DNA of 64,000 nt from Smittia aterrima (lineage: Eukaryota; Arthropoda; Insecta; Diptera; Chironomidae), in NCBI GenBank assembly GCA_033063855.1, contig CP093830.1:14074854-14138853 (forward strand), read 5' to 3'. Positions 39,401 to 49,402 of this stretch are shown here, in pieces. Numbering within the stretch: position 1 is the first letter of the stretch; every line of letters begins with the position of its first letter. The notes beneath the pieces are model-generated. The model saw nothing but the letters and a program-made list of their open reading frames with translations, ran no database searches and was not told the origin of the DNA. Position numbers and translations under genes: made by a program.

Positions 39401-42400
39401 TATCCGAAGCGTTTTATAGATGCAATCATAATTTAAATGAATTCGCCATGCGATCAAGTGACTCTAAAGGTCCCGAACTTCACTTGATTATCAATTTGTC
39501 ATATCTCCGGCATTTCTTTATCATCTCGAATTGGTTTGCATAAGCACGAGTCTATTCCATCGACACACAGTAAAGCACATTCCATCATACACATAACAAC
39601 GACACGTTCCACCGTAATTTCTGACTTTAATGGAGAAAGGATTTCATTATCATCGTTCGGCTTGTTGTTTATGCCAACCAAGCATTTAATTCTCACCCTT
39701 TTCGGGAGAGAGAGGATTTAAAATTCATGCGTACGTAATGAAGCTCGCACATTAGAATGATTATGAGTTAAGAACCCAAAGAATTACACAAAATATTGCG
39801 GTTGGGTCTCTTGAGCTTCGCCTCGTTCTGCTCATTCCCAAAGCGTGATTCGTGATTTTTCTGAGGTTGGCAATAAATAAATTTGCTCTTAACACCGCAT
39901 AAACACACAATCCTTCTTTTTTGCACTTTAATTGCTGGAAATATTCATTCATTATGTACACAGAGTCGCCATAAATTGTGTCAACGTTGCTCTTACACTT
40001 CTCCTCGCTCTGGCTTCTCTCTTTCTCGACCAGCAAATACAAAACAACAATGTAGCCAAATTAATAATGCTTTGTGCCATTGTTTTCATTTCGAAGGACG
40101 ACATGTAGAATTAAAGATACAGAATTTACAGAGCGTAAGAGAGAGACAGAACATTTATGCAGAACATCATGCATGTCGTCGTCGTCGTCACAAAAAAAAG
40201 TTCAAACACGAAACATGTTGGCTCTCGGTGAAAAAAACGACCTGAACGCAATAAAAAAGAGTTATTCGCATAATGGCGCATCTAATATGATATTTATTAA
40301 GAGATAAAGTTGTGTAGCATTTAAACGGCCGAAGCAAATAAAAAACCAAAAATTTATGGGTGAACGCAGTGCACCGAGCGAGAGTGACAAATTTTTTTTC
40401 GTGTGAGCGCCAGGCCTGGGAGAGATGAAATTTATGGAAGTGAATTTAGTGCACCGAGAGTCGAGTCTACAAATATATCGAGTTGAAAAGAACAACACAC
40501 AACAATGGCAAGTGCATTTTCCGGTGAAATATTGCTGCATGAACATAACTTACAACATGAATTCCATTCGAGAACGATATGAGACTGTGTGTGCTTAATC
40601 AACCGACACCCGATAAATTAATTAACAAGTGCAACATCTTGTTGTTTTCTCGACTTTATTTGTTCGAGCACATCCCTCTCCGACTGAGCTTCTCGTATAG
40701 TCGACGAGAGTCACAGAAGGTGGTATCCACACTTAATGAATCCCCATCCCTTTGTCTGTGTGTGTGTGTAAGCGAACTGTTATTAAATTATTAATTAGCA
40801 ATTGTGTAATTATAATTGCACCATCTCGAGCATCAAAAAAAAGTAAATTATCCCCACTCTCTTGCTTTTGAAAGGCGGAGAGGCGTGGGTGGAGGGAAAG
40901 TTATCACACCATGGAGAGTTTTTGGAATAATTTCTCGAGGAAAAAGGAGAAGAAATTATGTTTTATATTATGTAAGAACGAGGAGGATGAAAACAAAACA
41001 TAAAATTAACTGTATAATTTATTTGATATTATTCTTCCCTCTACTCGCCCTTTCGCTGAACAACGAAGATAAGAAGGGAAGAAAACTCTTGCGATACATA
41101 GCGTAGCGAAAGATAAATGTTCTTTGTTATAAGTTGGAAGATGTATTATCATGAACACAACAGTGGGAAGATCTATTTATGGCCCTCAAAAACTTTCTTT
41201 CCTCTGCAATGTTAAGAAATAAATTCTATTACCGTCTCTTTGTATTTGTGATTCTGACGATATCGAGAGGAACCTCCCCCTCTCTCTCCACTCACTGATA
41301 AGGAACAATAAATTGGTCACATATGACTATAATAGAAATAAATCCGAGACGAAATGAAATTAGAAGAATCCGAACTTCATATTAAAGCGACATTAGACGC
41401 AACATTCACACAAATATGGATAAATCATGTCCTCATGCCATTCATCTTTTTTATTGCAGTTTGTGAGTTTCCATTTTCTTTATTTCTTTTATTTTGGTGC
41501 CATAATGGCTATGCAGGAGCAAGCGAGACAGCGAATGATAAAAACTCTCGCTCTCCTATTCTCGCTTCTTTGATGTATGACTTTGTCGTCGTCGTCGTTG
41601 CATTGTGCACTGTGTGCACATGAAGTTGGAATTTAATTTTCTATGAAAGTTTGCCTGGTTGATGTGATGTTAAAAGACATTTTTATGGATTACAGTTTAA
41701 GTTATTTTTCGCACAAGTGCGCTTCATACTTCATCGTTGAAAAGACGAGGAGGAGGAGAGATTTAGAGGGATGACGACGAATTTAAATATTTTCTCACTT
41801 TGTGGCAGTCGCTTCTCAGGATGAAGTTACACAAAGTTGCTTAATGTGATATTAAACGTGCAAAAAAAAAAGAAGCGCGTCGTTGAAGGAATTCAAAAGT
41901 ATTTTAAGCATGTTTTATTGGCTTGAAAGTATTTTCTCTCCCTTCGCTCGACGAAAAAGTTTTTCCTTCTTGTTGCTGCTTACGTTAATGCTTTGGTTTA
42001 TAATTTTAAATTATGCTACTCGACTACCTTGGGCGGGATGGGAGTTTATTTACCTACCAGTGAAAATAATACAAAAACGATAACATACATCAACTCGATG
42101 AAGTAAAGTTTAAACACAAAAAGAGCGAAAACGAAATTTATAGCACGATTTTAATTGGCTGCCGCTTCCCACCCTCAATTCTTTTTTATGTATGTGGTGA
42201 GATGCTACAACGTTAATTCCTTTCTTTCTTTATTTAAATTTTCTCTGCTCTATCACGGGACTCAAAAGATGAAGGAGAAAATCGCTTTGTTCGTCTGTGA
42301 TGATGTAGAAAGAAAACACTGAAGTGCACTTTGAAGAAGAACGAAACGAGAATTTATTTGTATAAACAGAGTAAAATATATCCAAGGCTTATCTCAAATG

Positions 42401-45400
42401 TGCTTTGAAGTGAAATCTAATTACCTTTAATTTACAATATGTGTTAATAATTATATGAAGTGTTAAATCTGATAATGGATAATGTAATGTACCCAGACAA
42501 TAATTTTATTGCTTGCCTCTCGTCTACTCTCAAACTCACACAAGCTCTCGACATGACTGTAGCAAAGATTAAAATTTTCGGGAATGGAAAACTGTTGTCG
42601 GAGATTTTCTCTCGACTTCATAAACTTGAAAGGAAGATGGTGGGTAAATTTAAATTACAAGCAGACCCCATTGTGCTTTTCCCATCTCGAATCGTAAATC
42701 TCCGCACGAAAGCTTTCTTCGCAAAGCAATTGCTTAGAAAATTTTCCTCCTTAATGCGGACTAATGCGCATAAATAAGTCAAAATTTAATTAAAACTGGC
42801 AACGAGAGACTCTCTCCACACTCACAGTTGATGATGATGATTGAAAGTGTTGTCTTAAATCAAAATGCAATCAAGCTCAAAATGCAGATAGAGCTCCGAG
42901 TCGAACAACATCAATTTGCATTGACATGCATTTTCCAATTAATCGTGATAGCCTCGGATATTTATTGTTCAATTTCGAAACATGAGAACGTCGCATCGAT
43001 GCCTCGTACCAACATCAAATCAATTATGTTATTACTTCCTAGAAATGAAAACATGCGGAAATGTGCCTTTTCCTTCTAATCTATGTGTAGCAGTCGCAGG
43101 GAATTTACGGTCATGAGGTTGAATGCCTTCGAAAATTGTTTGCGAATCTCTCTCTCTCTCTTCTTTCTTCTCAACGACAATCATGCAAACTAGAACTTTG
43201 CCCGAAAATTAAATTAAATAAATCCCTTTTTTCCCGTCTTTGCCATTTCCCATTCCACTCAACTACTCGCCACTGCCTCTCGTTTCTCGTTGCCGCTACC
43301 ATCATCATCTTCTTGTTTATATATCTTTGGCAGCAAACAGAAGAAAAATATTTTCACGATTTTCCACATCGATGGTATTTTGTTTGTTCGAGAAGACAAC
43401 AGAGAAAGAGAGAGGAAGAAGAATGTTGTTGTGAACCGAAATAAGAAGCGGGCTCAGATCATGAAGAAACTTCCTTCTAGCATTCTATTGTTCTCTCGAA
43501 CTTACTTCTTGTTCATGATGTTATTATATGAGTCGTAATGATGACGATTTTCCTTTCACATATTTCACTCGTTGCTTTATTGGATTAGTTTTTCCTTCAC
43601 GTTTTCCCATTTTATTTATTCAACTGTTTATATGCGAAAATATTTTATTTGTTGGCAGAATCGTTGGATTCGAAGCTATTGCGGCGAAATAAATTATCTA
43701 TCGACGAAGCGAGATTTCCAAAGCATTTCACAGAAGATAAAGCTTCTCTTTCTCGTTCTGTTTAATTCAATTAAATTTGATTCTTCATTGATGTGGATGC
43801 ACAATGGACTCGGACTGACTACTAGTTGAGTAATTGAACATGAAATTCTTCTCGTTTTGGGGTTGAAATCCAATTTGATTGCGTACTTTTAATGGATTCA
43901 AACAGCTTGTGCCCGAAGCTCAACGATTTCCCCTTTTACTTTGCCTTTCAATTTCAATTCTCTCTCACAAAGCGCAACTCTTTGCCGAATGTAATTTTTA
44001 TGAAAATTGAAGGGTTGTAAAATTTGTTAAACGTTTAACAAAAACATTAAATGGGTAATCATGAAGCTGCTCAGCCCCGGTCACTCGTTCCCGTAGCTAA
44101 AGTTATAATTTCAGTTTGCTGGTTAGTTATTTGAATAATTGTTTTCTCCGTCAGTAATTACAGTAATTGTGTTGAAATGCAAACTTGCAACGTATGAAGA
44201 AGAAGAAGTCGTTTCAAGCTCAATTGATGCCAATTGTCAGTGAAGTCATTGCACATGAGGAAGCATATTAAAAGCATTTTATAATTCAAAGCCAGAAGAC
44301 AAAAGTTTTGCCTTTCTCGCTTCCACAAAGTTCAACATTCAGTAATCCTTAACGAGTATCGTGCTTGGGTAAATCGAGTCGTGAAATTCTTTTCTCGAGC
44401 GACAAGCGAGATTTTATATTGAGCATGAAAATTTCTGTACTTGCTTTTCAAAGCTTTGTACGTGATGATAAAAGCCATTCTCCTTTTGCTTAAGCCAGCA
44501 GATTTTCTTCATTTGATTGCAATTCACCGGATTCTTGTCCCTTCACTTACAACAACAGGTGCATTTAATTCCTATTGCACAATGTGATCTTTTTCTCTTT
44601 TTTTTTATTTAGAAACCCTTCGATGTGGGTTGACCTCGGTCAGTTTATCTCTATCGACGACGCTTTTCTTCTTTCTCACCGTCTCCGGTGTGGAGAGAAT
44701 TCTATTTTTTATATAAATTGAATTTAATGCCAGCAAATGCTGATTAATGGCCGTTTTCGAAACGGTCCAATTTGCGGGGAGATACAGCAAAGACAAACAG
44801 AAAAGCCGCTTCGGATTCGCATTCTTCTTATCGCTTTTTGTGCAGCGTTTAAAAAGGCATTTTCACTCAAAAAAATAAAATACTTTCGATGCCCATTCCT
44901 CGAACGAAACATAAAACAAAAATATCTCTCGAAAACCAAAAGCTCGCATCGCTTCCTTCAAAGTGCATTAATTATTTTTTCTTCGCTGCTCTCATTTTCC
45001 TTACATTTTTCTGGTGATATCAAAGAAATCAGCTTGGCTTGTTTTCGCCGGCATTGCTTGATTCTTTCAGCCATGGATAAAGAAGAATGCTTTTCAATTC
45101 AGGTCAATGTACGCGCTTGCTCCGAAGGTTTTCGGCATTTCTCCTCTCCCCTCCTACCTTTTAATGATATCAAACCTGCCAAAAACGCTCTTTGCTTTAT
45201 TGCTTTTGTATCATATAAAGCATAAAAACTGTGCTGACGATGAAAAGTATGTTATCAGCAAATAAAAAAGCAATTCAAAACCACAGAGAGTGGTATTTCC
45301 ACTTACATAAGAATCCACTAAAAACGTAAAGTCGAATAATTCTTTTTATTGTCGAGTCGATGTGAGTATCGGAAAATATTTGTGCCGCGCTTTGAAATCA

Positions 45401-48221
45401 GCGATCTCATAAGAATCTTACAAGAAACGAGTTTTACGTTTTTTGCGTTTCGCATGCCCTTAGTGCGTTTCGTTCAATTTAAGAAATTAATAAGCCATTC
45501 ACGTCCAGCTACATTAAAAGCGCTCACATGTTCTTAATTACAGTAATTTTGGCCTTAAATTGGCCGAGAAATAATTAAGCAGAAAGTTTCTGCATTCCGT
45601 TGAACTTTATTCGAAAGTTCACTCGTACGCTTTGTTATCTGCTGAAGATCTAACTGGTTCATGAAAGAAGTTGTGTATGGCGACATCGGAGAACCTTTAC
45701 ATTCGTTAGTTCCATGCATTCAATTATATTGGAAATCCATTTAAGGTTGAAAATAGATTAATATTTCAACTCGCTAGAGAGACTAGAGCAGGGAAAAATG
45801 TAACGATGAAGACAAAGCTTCGACAACAAACAAACAAGTAATTGAATGCAGTTGGCTATTGAAAGATTTTTTTTTCTCTTCAGCAATGTCTTTAAAGCCT
45901 TTCTCATTATTCTCGTCCATGTTAAAAATGTCGTGTCGTTCAATAAAAAAGCCACCTGGTTTTTTGTTTTATTCCGTTTGGCGATTGGGCTTAGTACGAA
46001 GCTTAACTTTATCAAATCTTTCAATGAATCAACTCAAGCGGGGACGTTATTTACGATCAATCCATGCACAGTAGGTAGATTGAAGAAACAAAAGAAAAAG
46101 GAAGAAAGAAAAACCACTGCAAAAATAAATTATTTATTTAATCAAAAGTTTCTATCAACACGAAAATAGTGAGAAGCGAGTGGAGGGAAAATTGAAACTT
46201 TCAACGACTTTTCATACATAGACATCTACATAATATAATTCAATTACGTGGAAGCAAAGATCACCACGGAAAGTTAAATGTTTTATGGGCAAAATCAATT
46301 ACGAAGCTTTGGCGAACTCAAAGGAGACTTGGAATTCATTTTTATGGTTTTAAAGTAAACATTTCCATCTTTGGAAAGTCTTGGTCTCGTCTTCAGCCTG
46401 CACATTCTAAAAGTAGGATTTTTATGTTGGTTGAACTTATGAACATGGAGAAAAGCAAATCTCGTCTATCAAAATGCCACCATTAAGCCAGCAGAATCAA
46501 ATGAAGGCAAAACGAAGAAATGCGGAGTTCATGCTACACGAGTTCGCCATGTTGGAGTGGAGTGGCTTTCTACACGAAATCCCATTCTCATTCGAGCCAA
46601 CAAAATAAATATCGACCGCGACATCAACACATAAATCAATAAATACACCAAAGAAAAATAAATAAAACATAAAATGAAACTGAATAAATTGCGAACCCGT
46701 TTTTCATATCACAAGAGAAGCCAAAGCGGAAAAAATATCGCGAAGAGATTGCAAGAAACTCAACTTGTATTCGTTTCTTTTTATTCACTTTACGAGTTTG
46801 TTGGAAGAAAGAGAAAAATGTTTGCTGGCGAGTGCAAAGGAAAAACAAAAAATCCAAAAAAAAAACATGAAAACAGTCTGAGCGGGAATAAATTAAAAAA
46901 AAGTTGCTTACAAGCCGCTCTCGTTATTGCTGCCCTCGCTTTGCTCTCGTCTTTGTTGCAAGTTTTCTTTCTTCGGCCTTTTAATTCATTTAAGCGAATT
47001 TTAAATCATCTTTCCATCCATGAACACAACAAAATGAAACGACAGCATCAGCGAAAACTTCTTCTTTCATTTCGCGATCCAAATGGAACCAATTGAAATT
47101 CTGTGGGCCTTGTATGATTTTATTCGATTTCATGACTGCAAATAATCATTTGCCCATGCCGTGCACATAATAATTGATTGCTCTCGCAAATTTTTCACGT
47201 CATCAGCAAAATTAAAAGTTCGACGAAATCAATTTTTATGTTTCGAAATTTACGAGGATTTTCTTTTTCTTCCCGTTTAACTTAAATAACAGCAATTCTA
47301 CTTTCCACTGCAATATCTGTCTTCAATTGTCAATTTACCAATTGATATGAGCTTCGCATTGCATGACATCACTCGAGAATCACTCTAAGTGGATAAAGCC
47401 TGAAACCACAATTCTCCACCATCGAAGATAAAACCGAAGATATTCCCAACTCACCAAAATTATAAATCACAAGTTAGACATGCGAGGAGATTTTTTTCGG
47501 TGAAAATATCTCAATTTCTGAATATATAAAGACGTTTCAAACTTCTCGGCAAAACGACGAAACAGAAATATGTAAATTTCTGTTGTGTGCGCCGTGGTTT
47601 CTGGCTCTTAATTTCGGGGTATCTTCATTACCAGAATGGAATTATAGCATTTGCTGTGCGCGACTCCATTCAAATATGTTTCCGACCTTTTTACTTCTCT
47701 TGATATCTCAATTATGAAATAACCGAGCATCGATATTTCATACATTGTAGCGAGAGTTACCAAAAAGCAACAACAACTAAATTAATCCTCAGACAATTGT
47801 GAACTCCTAAAACTTAAATTCTAATTCTATCTCTCTTTCTCTTTCACGTTCATAGGTGCAAATGGATTAAGAAGACGAGGCCGCCAAACTTACACACGAT
47901 ACCAAACACTGGAGCTCGAGAAAGAGTTTCACACAAATCATTATCTGACACGACGACGTCGGATAGAAATGGCTCATGCCCTTTGCCTCACCGAGCGACA
48001 AATTAAAATCTGGTAAGAGCCTTCGTTAATGCATTCATGTTGATCTCTTTATCTAACTCATATAAATTCTCTCGTTATCGTTTTGAATTAGGTTCCAAAA
48101 CCGTCGGATGAAATTGAAGAAGGAGATACAAGCCATCAAAGAGCTGAACGAGCAGGAGAAACAGGCGCAGGCACAAAAGGCCGCGTTAGCGGCGCAAGGT
48201 CACTCTATAGAGGGCAATTAG
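11866..48221 (+). CDS. Ubx: Ultrabithorax, Hox transcription factor (whole gene, four coding exons)
   Basis: Ubx is a nuclear Hox transcription factor that specifies posterior thorax and anterior abdomen, binding DNA with the cofactors Exd and Hth. Coding exons are 11866-12466, 23747-23797, 47856-48012 and 48092-48221; joined they give 939 nt, 312 aa. Without the 51-nt second exon the product has 295 aa. Protein order: conserved N-terminal MNSYFEQ; a Ser/Thr/Asn/Gly-rich region at about 85-130; the conserved block VRPSACTPDSRVGG at about 133-146; the YPWM Exd-binding motif at 194-197; the mII linker at about 201-217; the homeodomain at 223-282 with Q50 and N51; then the UbdA peptide and a short QA tail. 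It is shorter than the 389-aa Drosophila protein, mainly through loss of Gly and Ala runs. Every junction is GT-AG and the frame is intact. Identity is certain; isoform use is inferred. Confidence 0.97.
13041..13072. promoter_or_regulatory. Homeodomain-site cluster with 7-bp inverted repeat
   Basis: CATTAAT (13041-13047) and ATTAATG (13053-13059) form a perfect inverted repeat with a 5-nt spacer, followed by TTAATTG. Three TAAT cores fall within about 30 bp, some 575 bp after exon 1. Drosophila Ubx is regulated by itself and by Engrailed through such cores. Candidate only. Confidence 0.25.
14143..14172. promoter_or_regulatory. Homeodomain-site cluster
   Basis: The stretch contains TTAATTA, AATAATTATT and TTAATTT in about 30 bp, three or more overlapping TAAT/ATTA cores. 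It could be a homeodomain landing site inside intron 1, but AT-rich background makes chance occurrence plausible. Confidence 0.2.
16223..16238. repeat. (AC)8 microsatellite
   Basis: Eight perfect AC units lie in Ubx intron 1. It is a simple repeat with no other visible feature. Confidence 0.95.
23747..23797 (+). CDS. Ubx: Ubx microexon mII (17 codons)
   Basis: This 51-nt exon completes the split Gly codon and encodes KRYSESLAGTLLPDWI, then one base of the next Gly codon. It matches Drosophila mII except for Ser to Thr and a final Leu to Ile. The acceptor is TTTGCAG after a pyrimidine tract; the donor is GATAG|GTAAGT. Both junctions are phase 1, so inclusion or skipping keeps the frame. It lengthens the linker between YPWM and the homeodomain, which affects Exd-dependent activity in Drosophila. 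The exon itself begins GTAAGA, so splicing exon 1 (ending GCAG) to it rebuilds a 5' splice site at the junction. This is the arrangement that lets Drosophila remove mII by re-splicing. Confidence 0.95.
   Translation, partial: VRDIPNLLRGHFYQTG
26312..26400. promoter_or_regulatory. Candidate Polycomb/Trithorax element: Pho site plus GAGA run
   Basis: AATGGCG (26312-26318) is followed within 30 bp by GAGAG, then by a (GA)n run near 26368-26381 running into GCGCGCGCC and a further GAGAG. Drosophila response elements combine Pho (GCCAT core) and GAGA-factor sites. The GC-rich run is unusual for this AT-rich intron. Function is inferred from motif content only. Confidence 0.3.
27998..28716. promoter_or_regulatory. 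Candidate Polycomb element: paired Pho/YY1-type sites
   Basis: AATGGCGGCGGTCGC at 27998-28012 and AATGGCGGCTGTCGC at 28698-28712 differ at one base in fifteen. The second is part of a perfect inverted repeat, AATGGCG (28698-28704) and CGCCATT (28710-28716), with a 5-nt spacer. ATGGCGGC is the YY1/Pho consensus. A GAGAGAG word lies about 150 bp before the inverted pair (near 28547). Pho sites with GAGA sites are hallmarks of Drosophila response elements, several of which lie in the bithorax complex. Confidence 0.35.
29444..29463. repeat. GC-rich imperfect palindrome
   Basis: GCGAGA and TCTCGC form a 6-bp inverted repeat with a 2-nt spacer (29444-29457), running into alternating GCGCGC. It stands out from the AT-rich intron around it. 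No function is assigned. Confidence 0.35.
32011..32057 (+). promoter_or_regulatory. Ubx: Recursive splice site (ratchet point, zero-length exon)
   Basis: A long CT-rich tract (about 32011-32047) ends in TTTATAG (AG at 32050-32051), followed immediately by a perfect donor GTAAGT (32052-32057). This back-to-back acceptor and donor is the definition of a non-exonic ratchet point. Drosophila Ubx is a founding example of recursive splicing in large introns, with such a site in the intron before the homeobox exon. Here it would remove the 24.1 kb intron as 8.25 kb and 15.8 kb pieces without adding sequence to the mRNA. It is the only strong AG|GTAAGT after a pyrimidine tract that I found in the introns. 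Confidence 0.85.
40351..40473. repeat. Diverged tandem duplication of an approx. 45-bp module
   Basis: Copy 1 starts at 40351 and copy 2 at 40429. Both contain, in order, AATTTATGG, TGAA, GTGCACCGAG, AGT and ACAAAT with small spacing changes. TTTATGG suits Hunchback, Caudal or Abd-B-type factors. No coding potential or transposon ends are seen, so this is a possible duplicated enhancer site in Ubx intron 2. Confidence 0.5.
40775..40822. promoter_or_regulatory. Dense homeodomain-site cluster with inverted repeat
   Basis: The stretch holds ATTAAATTATTAATTAG, then GCAATT and AATTGC as inverted words around TAATTAT. At least five TAAT/ATTA cores fall in under 50 bp, the densest such cluster noticed in intron 2. 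Candidate auto- or cross-regulatory site. Confidence 0.25.
47856..48012 (+). CDS. Ubx: Ubx coding exon 3 (homeodomain residues 1-48)
   Basis: The exon completes a Gly codon, encodes the ANGL linker and then the homeodomain from RRRGRQTYTR through helices 1 and 2 into helix 3, ending in the first two bases of the Trp48 codon. All visible residues match the Antp/Ubx class, including LTRRRRIEMAHAL and CLTERQIKIW. The acceptor is TTCATAG after a strong CT tract. The donor is ATCTG|GTAAGA. Exon length is 157 nt, entering in phase 1 and leaving in phase 2. Drosophila Ubx continues here without interruption; the donor inside the homeobox is the unusual feature. Confidence 0.95.
48013..48091 (+). other. 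Ubx: 79-nt intron inside the homeobox
   Basis: The intron starts GTAAGA, ends TTGAATTAG and has a good branch-point-like CTAAC about 38 nt before its end. Its removal restores the WFQNRR motif exactly. Without removal the frame reads Trp48 and then TAA at once, so it cannot be coding. Length is typical of a short dipteran intron. The acceptor tract is moderately T-rich. The evidence is the exact restoration of an invariant motif, so it is near certain. Confidence 0.94.
48092..48221 (+). CDS. Ubx: Ubx coding exon 4 (homeodomain residues 48-60, UbdA motif, C-terminus)
   Basis: The exon supplies the last base of Trp48, then FQNRRMKLKKEI with the DNA-contacting Gln50 and Asn51. The UbdA peptide QAIKELNEQ shared by Ubx and abd-A follows, then QAQAQKAALAAQG and the terminal HSIEGN, ending at TAG (48219-48221). 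In Drosophila the equivalent tail has a long poly-Ala run and ends GGHLDQ. The QA motif here is reduced to two short Ala pairs split by Leu. In Drosophila this motif contributes to limb repression. The exon has 42 full codons before the stop. Confidence 0.96.
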
Positions 48222-49149
48222 GGGTTATTCTACAATTCGTAGTCGTAAATTTTATATATTTAAATTAAATTTGTAAAAAAGAGTCTTCTCACAAGTACAC
48301 ACACACACAGAAGCATAAAACATTGAGTAAATGAAATTATTAAATTAAATTTTACAATAAGAGGTTTAGAGTTTAAAGAGACATTTGTATTGATAATCCA
48401 TTTGACGGACGTTTCTCTCATGGCGTCCATTACGGCTTCGGATAAAGACGAGAGCCGAGAGGAAGATAATAACGTAAAGTTTATGAGCAAAGCTTTGATG
48501 TATTGTGACGATGTCAAGAGTCAAGTGAAGATAATGCTTACTTAACTTAATTTAGTTGAGGCAAAACGATCCCAAATCACTTTTTATGCTTCGCGTTTCG
48601 AGACTTCCCCGAAACATAAAACTTTATTGTTATTGCTTCGTTGAGCTTCTGAATTATGAGTTACTTGATCGCTAATTGCTTCAATGTGATCGCGAACAGC
48701 TGAAATCGAGAAGAAGTTTAGCTAAACCAGACCGCAGTCGATAAATAATCGGCTGTCGATCAAAAATGTGCAATTTAGTTTGATTTCCCCGCAATATTTA
48801 TTTTACTTCTTCTTTTGTTTAGTGCAAACTTCGCGATTGCATCTTTAAGTAAGTTGATGTAGAGAGAGCGATCGTAAGTTACGTCACATGAATTTGATTT
48901 TGCAAACCTTGATCTCGAAATATCTTTAGATTAAGGTTTGTAATTTCAAATGTTCTCAAAAAAATTGACATTTCAAAGCAAAAGTTGTGTTTAACGAATT
49001 GATAAAATATTGAGAAACTTATTGATTGCTTCTTCCTTCCTAGCGTGATGATAAACTAGCGTTCACCTTTGATAAGCTTAAAGATATTTTGCATGACAAA
49101 AAATCACAAAAGAAAACAAATTATCGAGAAAGATTAGAGAAACATGAAA

Positions 49150-49157
49150 ATACGTAA
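49150..49157 (+). promoter_or_regulatory. miR-iab-8-5p seed match 1 (ATACGTAA)
   Basis: ATACGTAA is the exact complement of bases 1-8 of Drosophila miR-iab-8-5p (UUACGUAU, recalled from the literature). It lies 16 nt before the proximal poly(A) signal, so it would be present in both short and long transcripts. Ubx is a documented target of the iab-4/iab-8 microRNAs in Drosophila. Confidence 0.6.
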
Positions 49158-49172
49158 TTAAATTGTAGTTAC

Positions 49173-49178
49173 AATAAA
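49173..49178 (+). terminator. Ubx: Proximal poly(A) signal candidate
   Basis: The first AATAAA seen after the Ubx stop, about 950 nt downstream. T-rich sequence follows (TTTTGCATATTTTTTAG). Its use would give the short 3' UTR. Confidence 0.4.
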
Positions 49179-49259
49179 TTTTGCATATTTTTTAGAACGA
49201 TATACAAAAAGTCTCGCTCTCAGCATCCAGGACCGAAATTTATTATTTCGCCGAACGAA

Positions 49260-49267
49260 ATACGTAA
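49260..49267 (+). promoter_or_regulatory. miR-iab-8-5p seed match 2 (ATACGTAA)
   Basis: An exact second copy of ATACGTAA, 110 nt after the first and beyond the proximal poly(A) signal, so present only in a long 3' UTR. It also pairs with the first six bases of miR-iab-4-5p. Confidence 0.6.
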
Positions 49268-49394
49268 AACAAAATCTCAAAGAAAATTCCTCACGAAAGC
49301 CGCGCAAGCGGACGATGCCTAGAAAGATTATTTCTCATTCTTTCGGGCAGTTTGATGCGGCCATTGATGGCAAGAAAAGGCAAACACAACAAAA

Positions 49395-49402
49395 ATACGT
49401 AA
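49395..49402 (+). promoter_or_regulatory. miR-iab-8-5p seed match 3 (ATACGTAA)
   Basis: A third exact ATACGTAA, 135 nt after the second. All three have A-rich flanks (AAA before the word), which would keep the sites accessible. Confidence 0.6.

Larger units (their letters stand above)
23798..47855 (+). other. Ubx: Ubx intron 2 (24.1 kb)
   Basis: The donor is GTAAGT at 23798; the acceptor is a long CT-rich tract ending TTCATAG at 47855. A ratchet point at 32051/32052 divides it into 8.25 kb and 15.8 kb segments. In Drosophila the Ubx introns carry the abx/bx enhancers. No gene is visible. Candidate regulatory items are a Pho/GAGA cluster at 26312-26400, an inverted Pho pair and its partner at 27998-28716, a GC-rich palindrome at 29444-29463, a small duplication at 40351-40473 and a homeodomain-site cluster at 40775-40822. 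Further AATGGCG words lie at 32688-32694, 39077-39083 (reverse) and 40272-40278. Microsatellite-like GTC runs near 37399, 40170 and 41587 are simple sequence. Confidence 0.9.

Noticed and set aside
44737..45225. 162-aa open frame in Ubx intron 2
   Set aside because: Low-complexity composition typical of AT-rich non-coding DNA, with no domain, no splice context and no homology I can recognise.
46674..47096. 140-aa open frame in Ubx intron 2, Lys-rich with a hydrophobic patch
   Set aside because: No recognisable family. The Lys-rich part comes from A runs, and the position inside the intron shortly before the homeobox exon gives no support.
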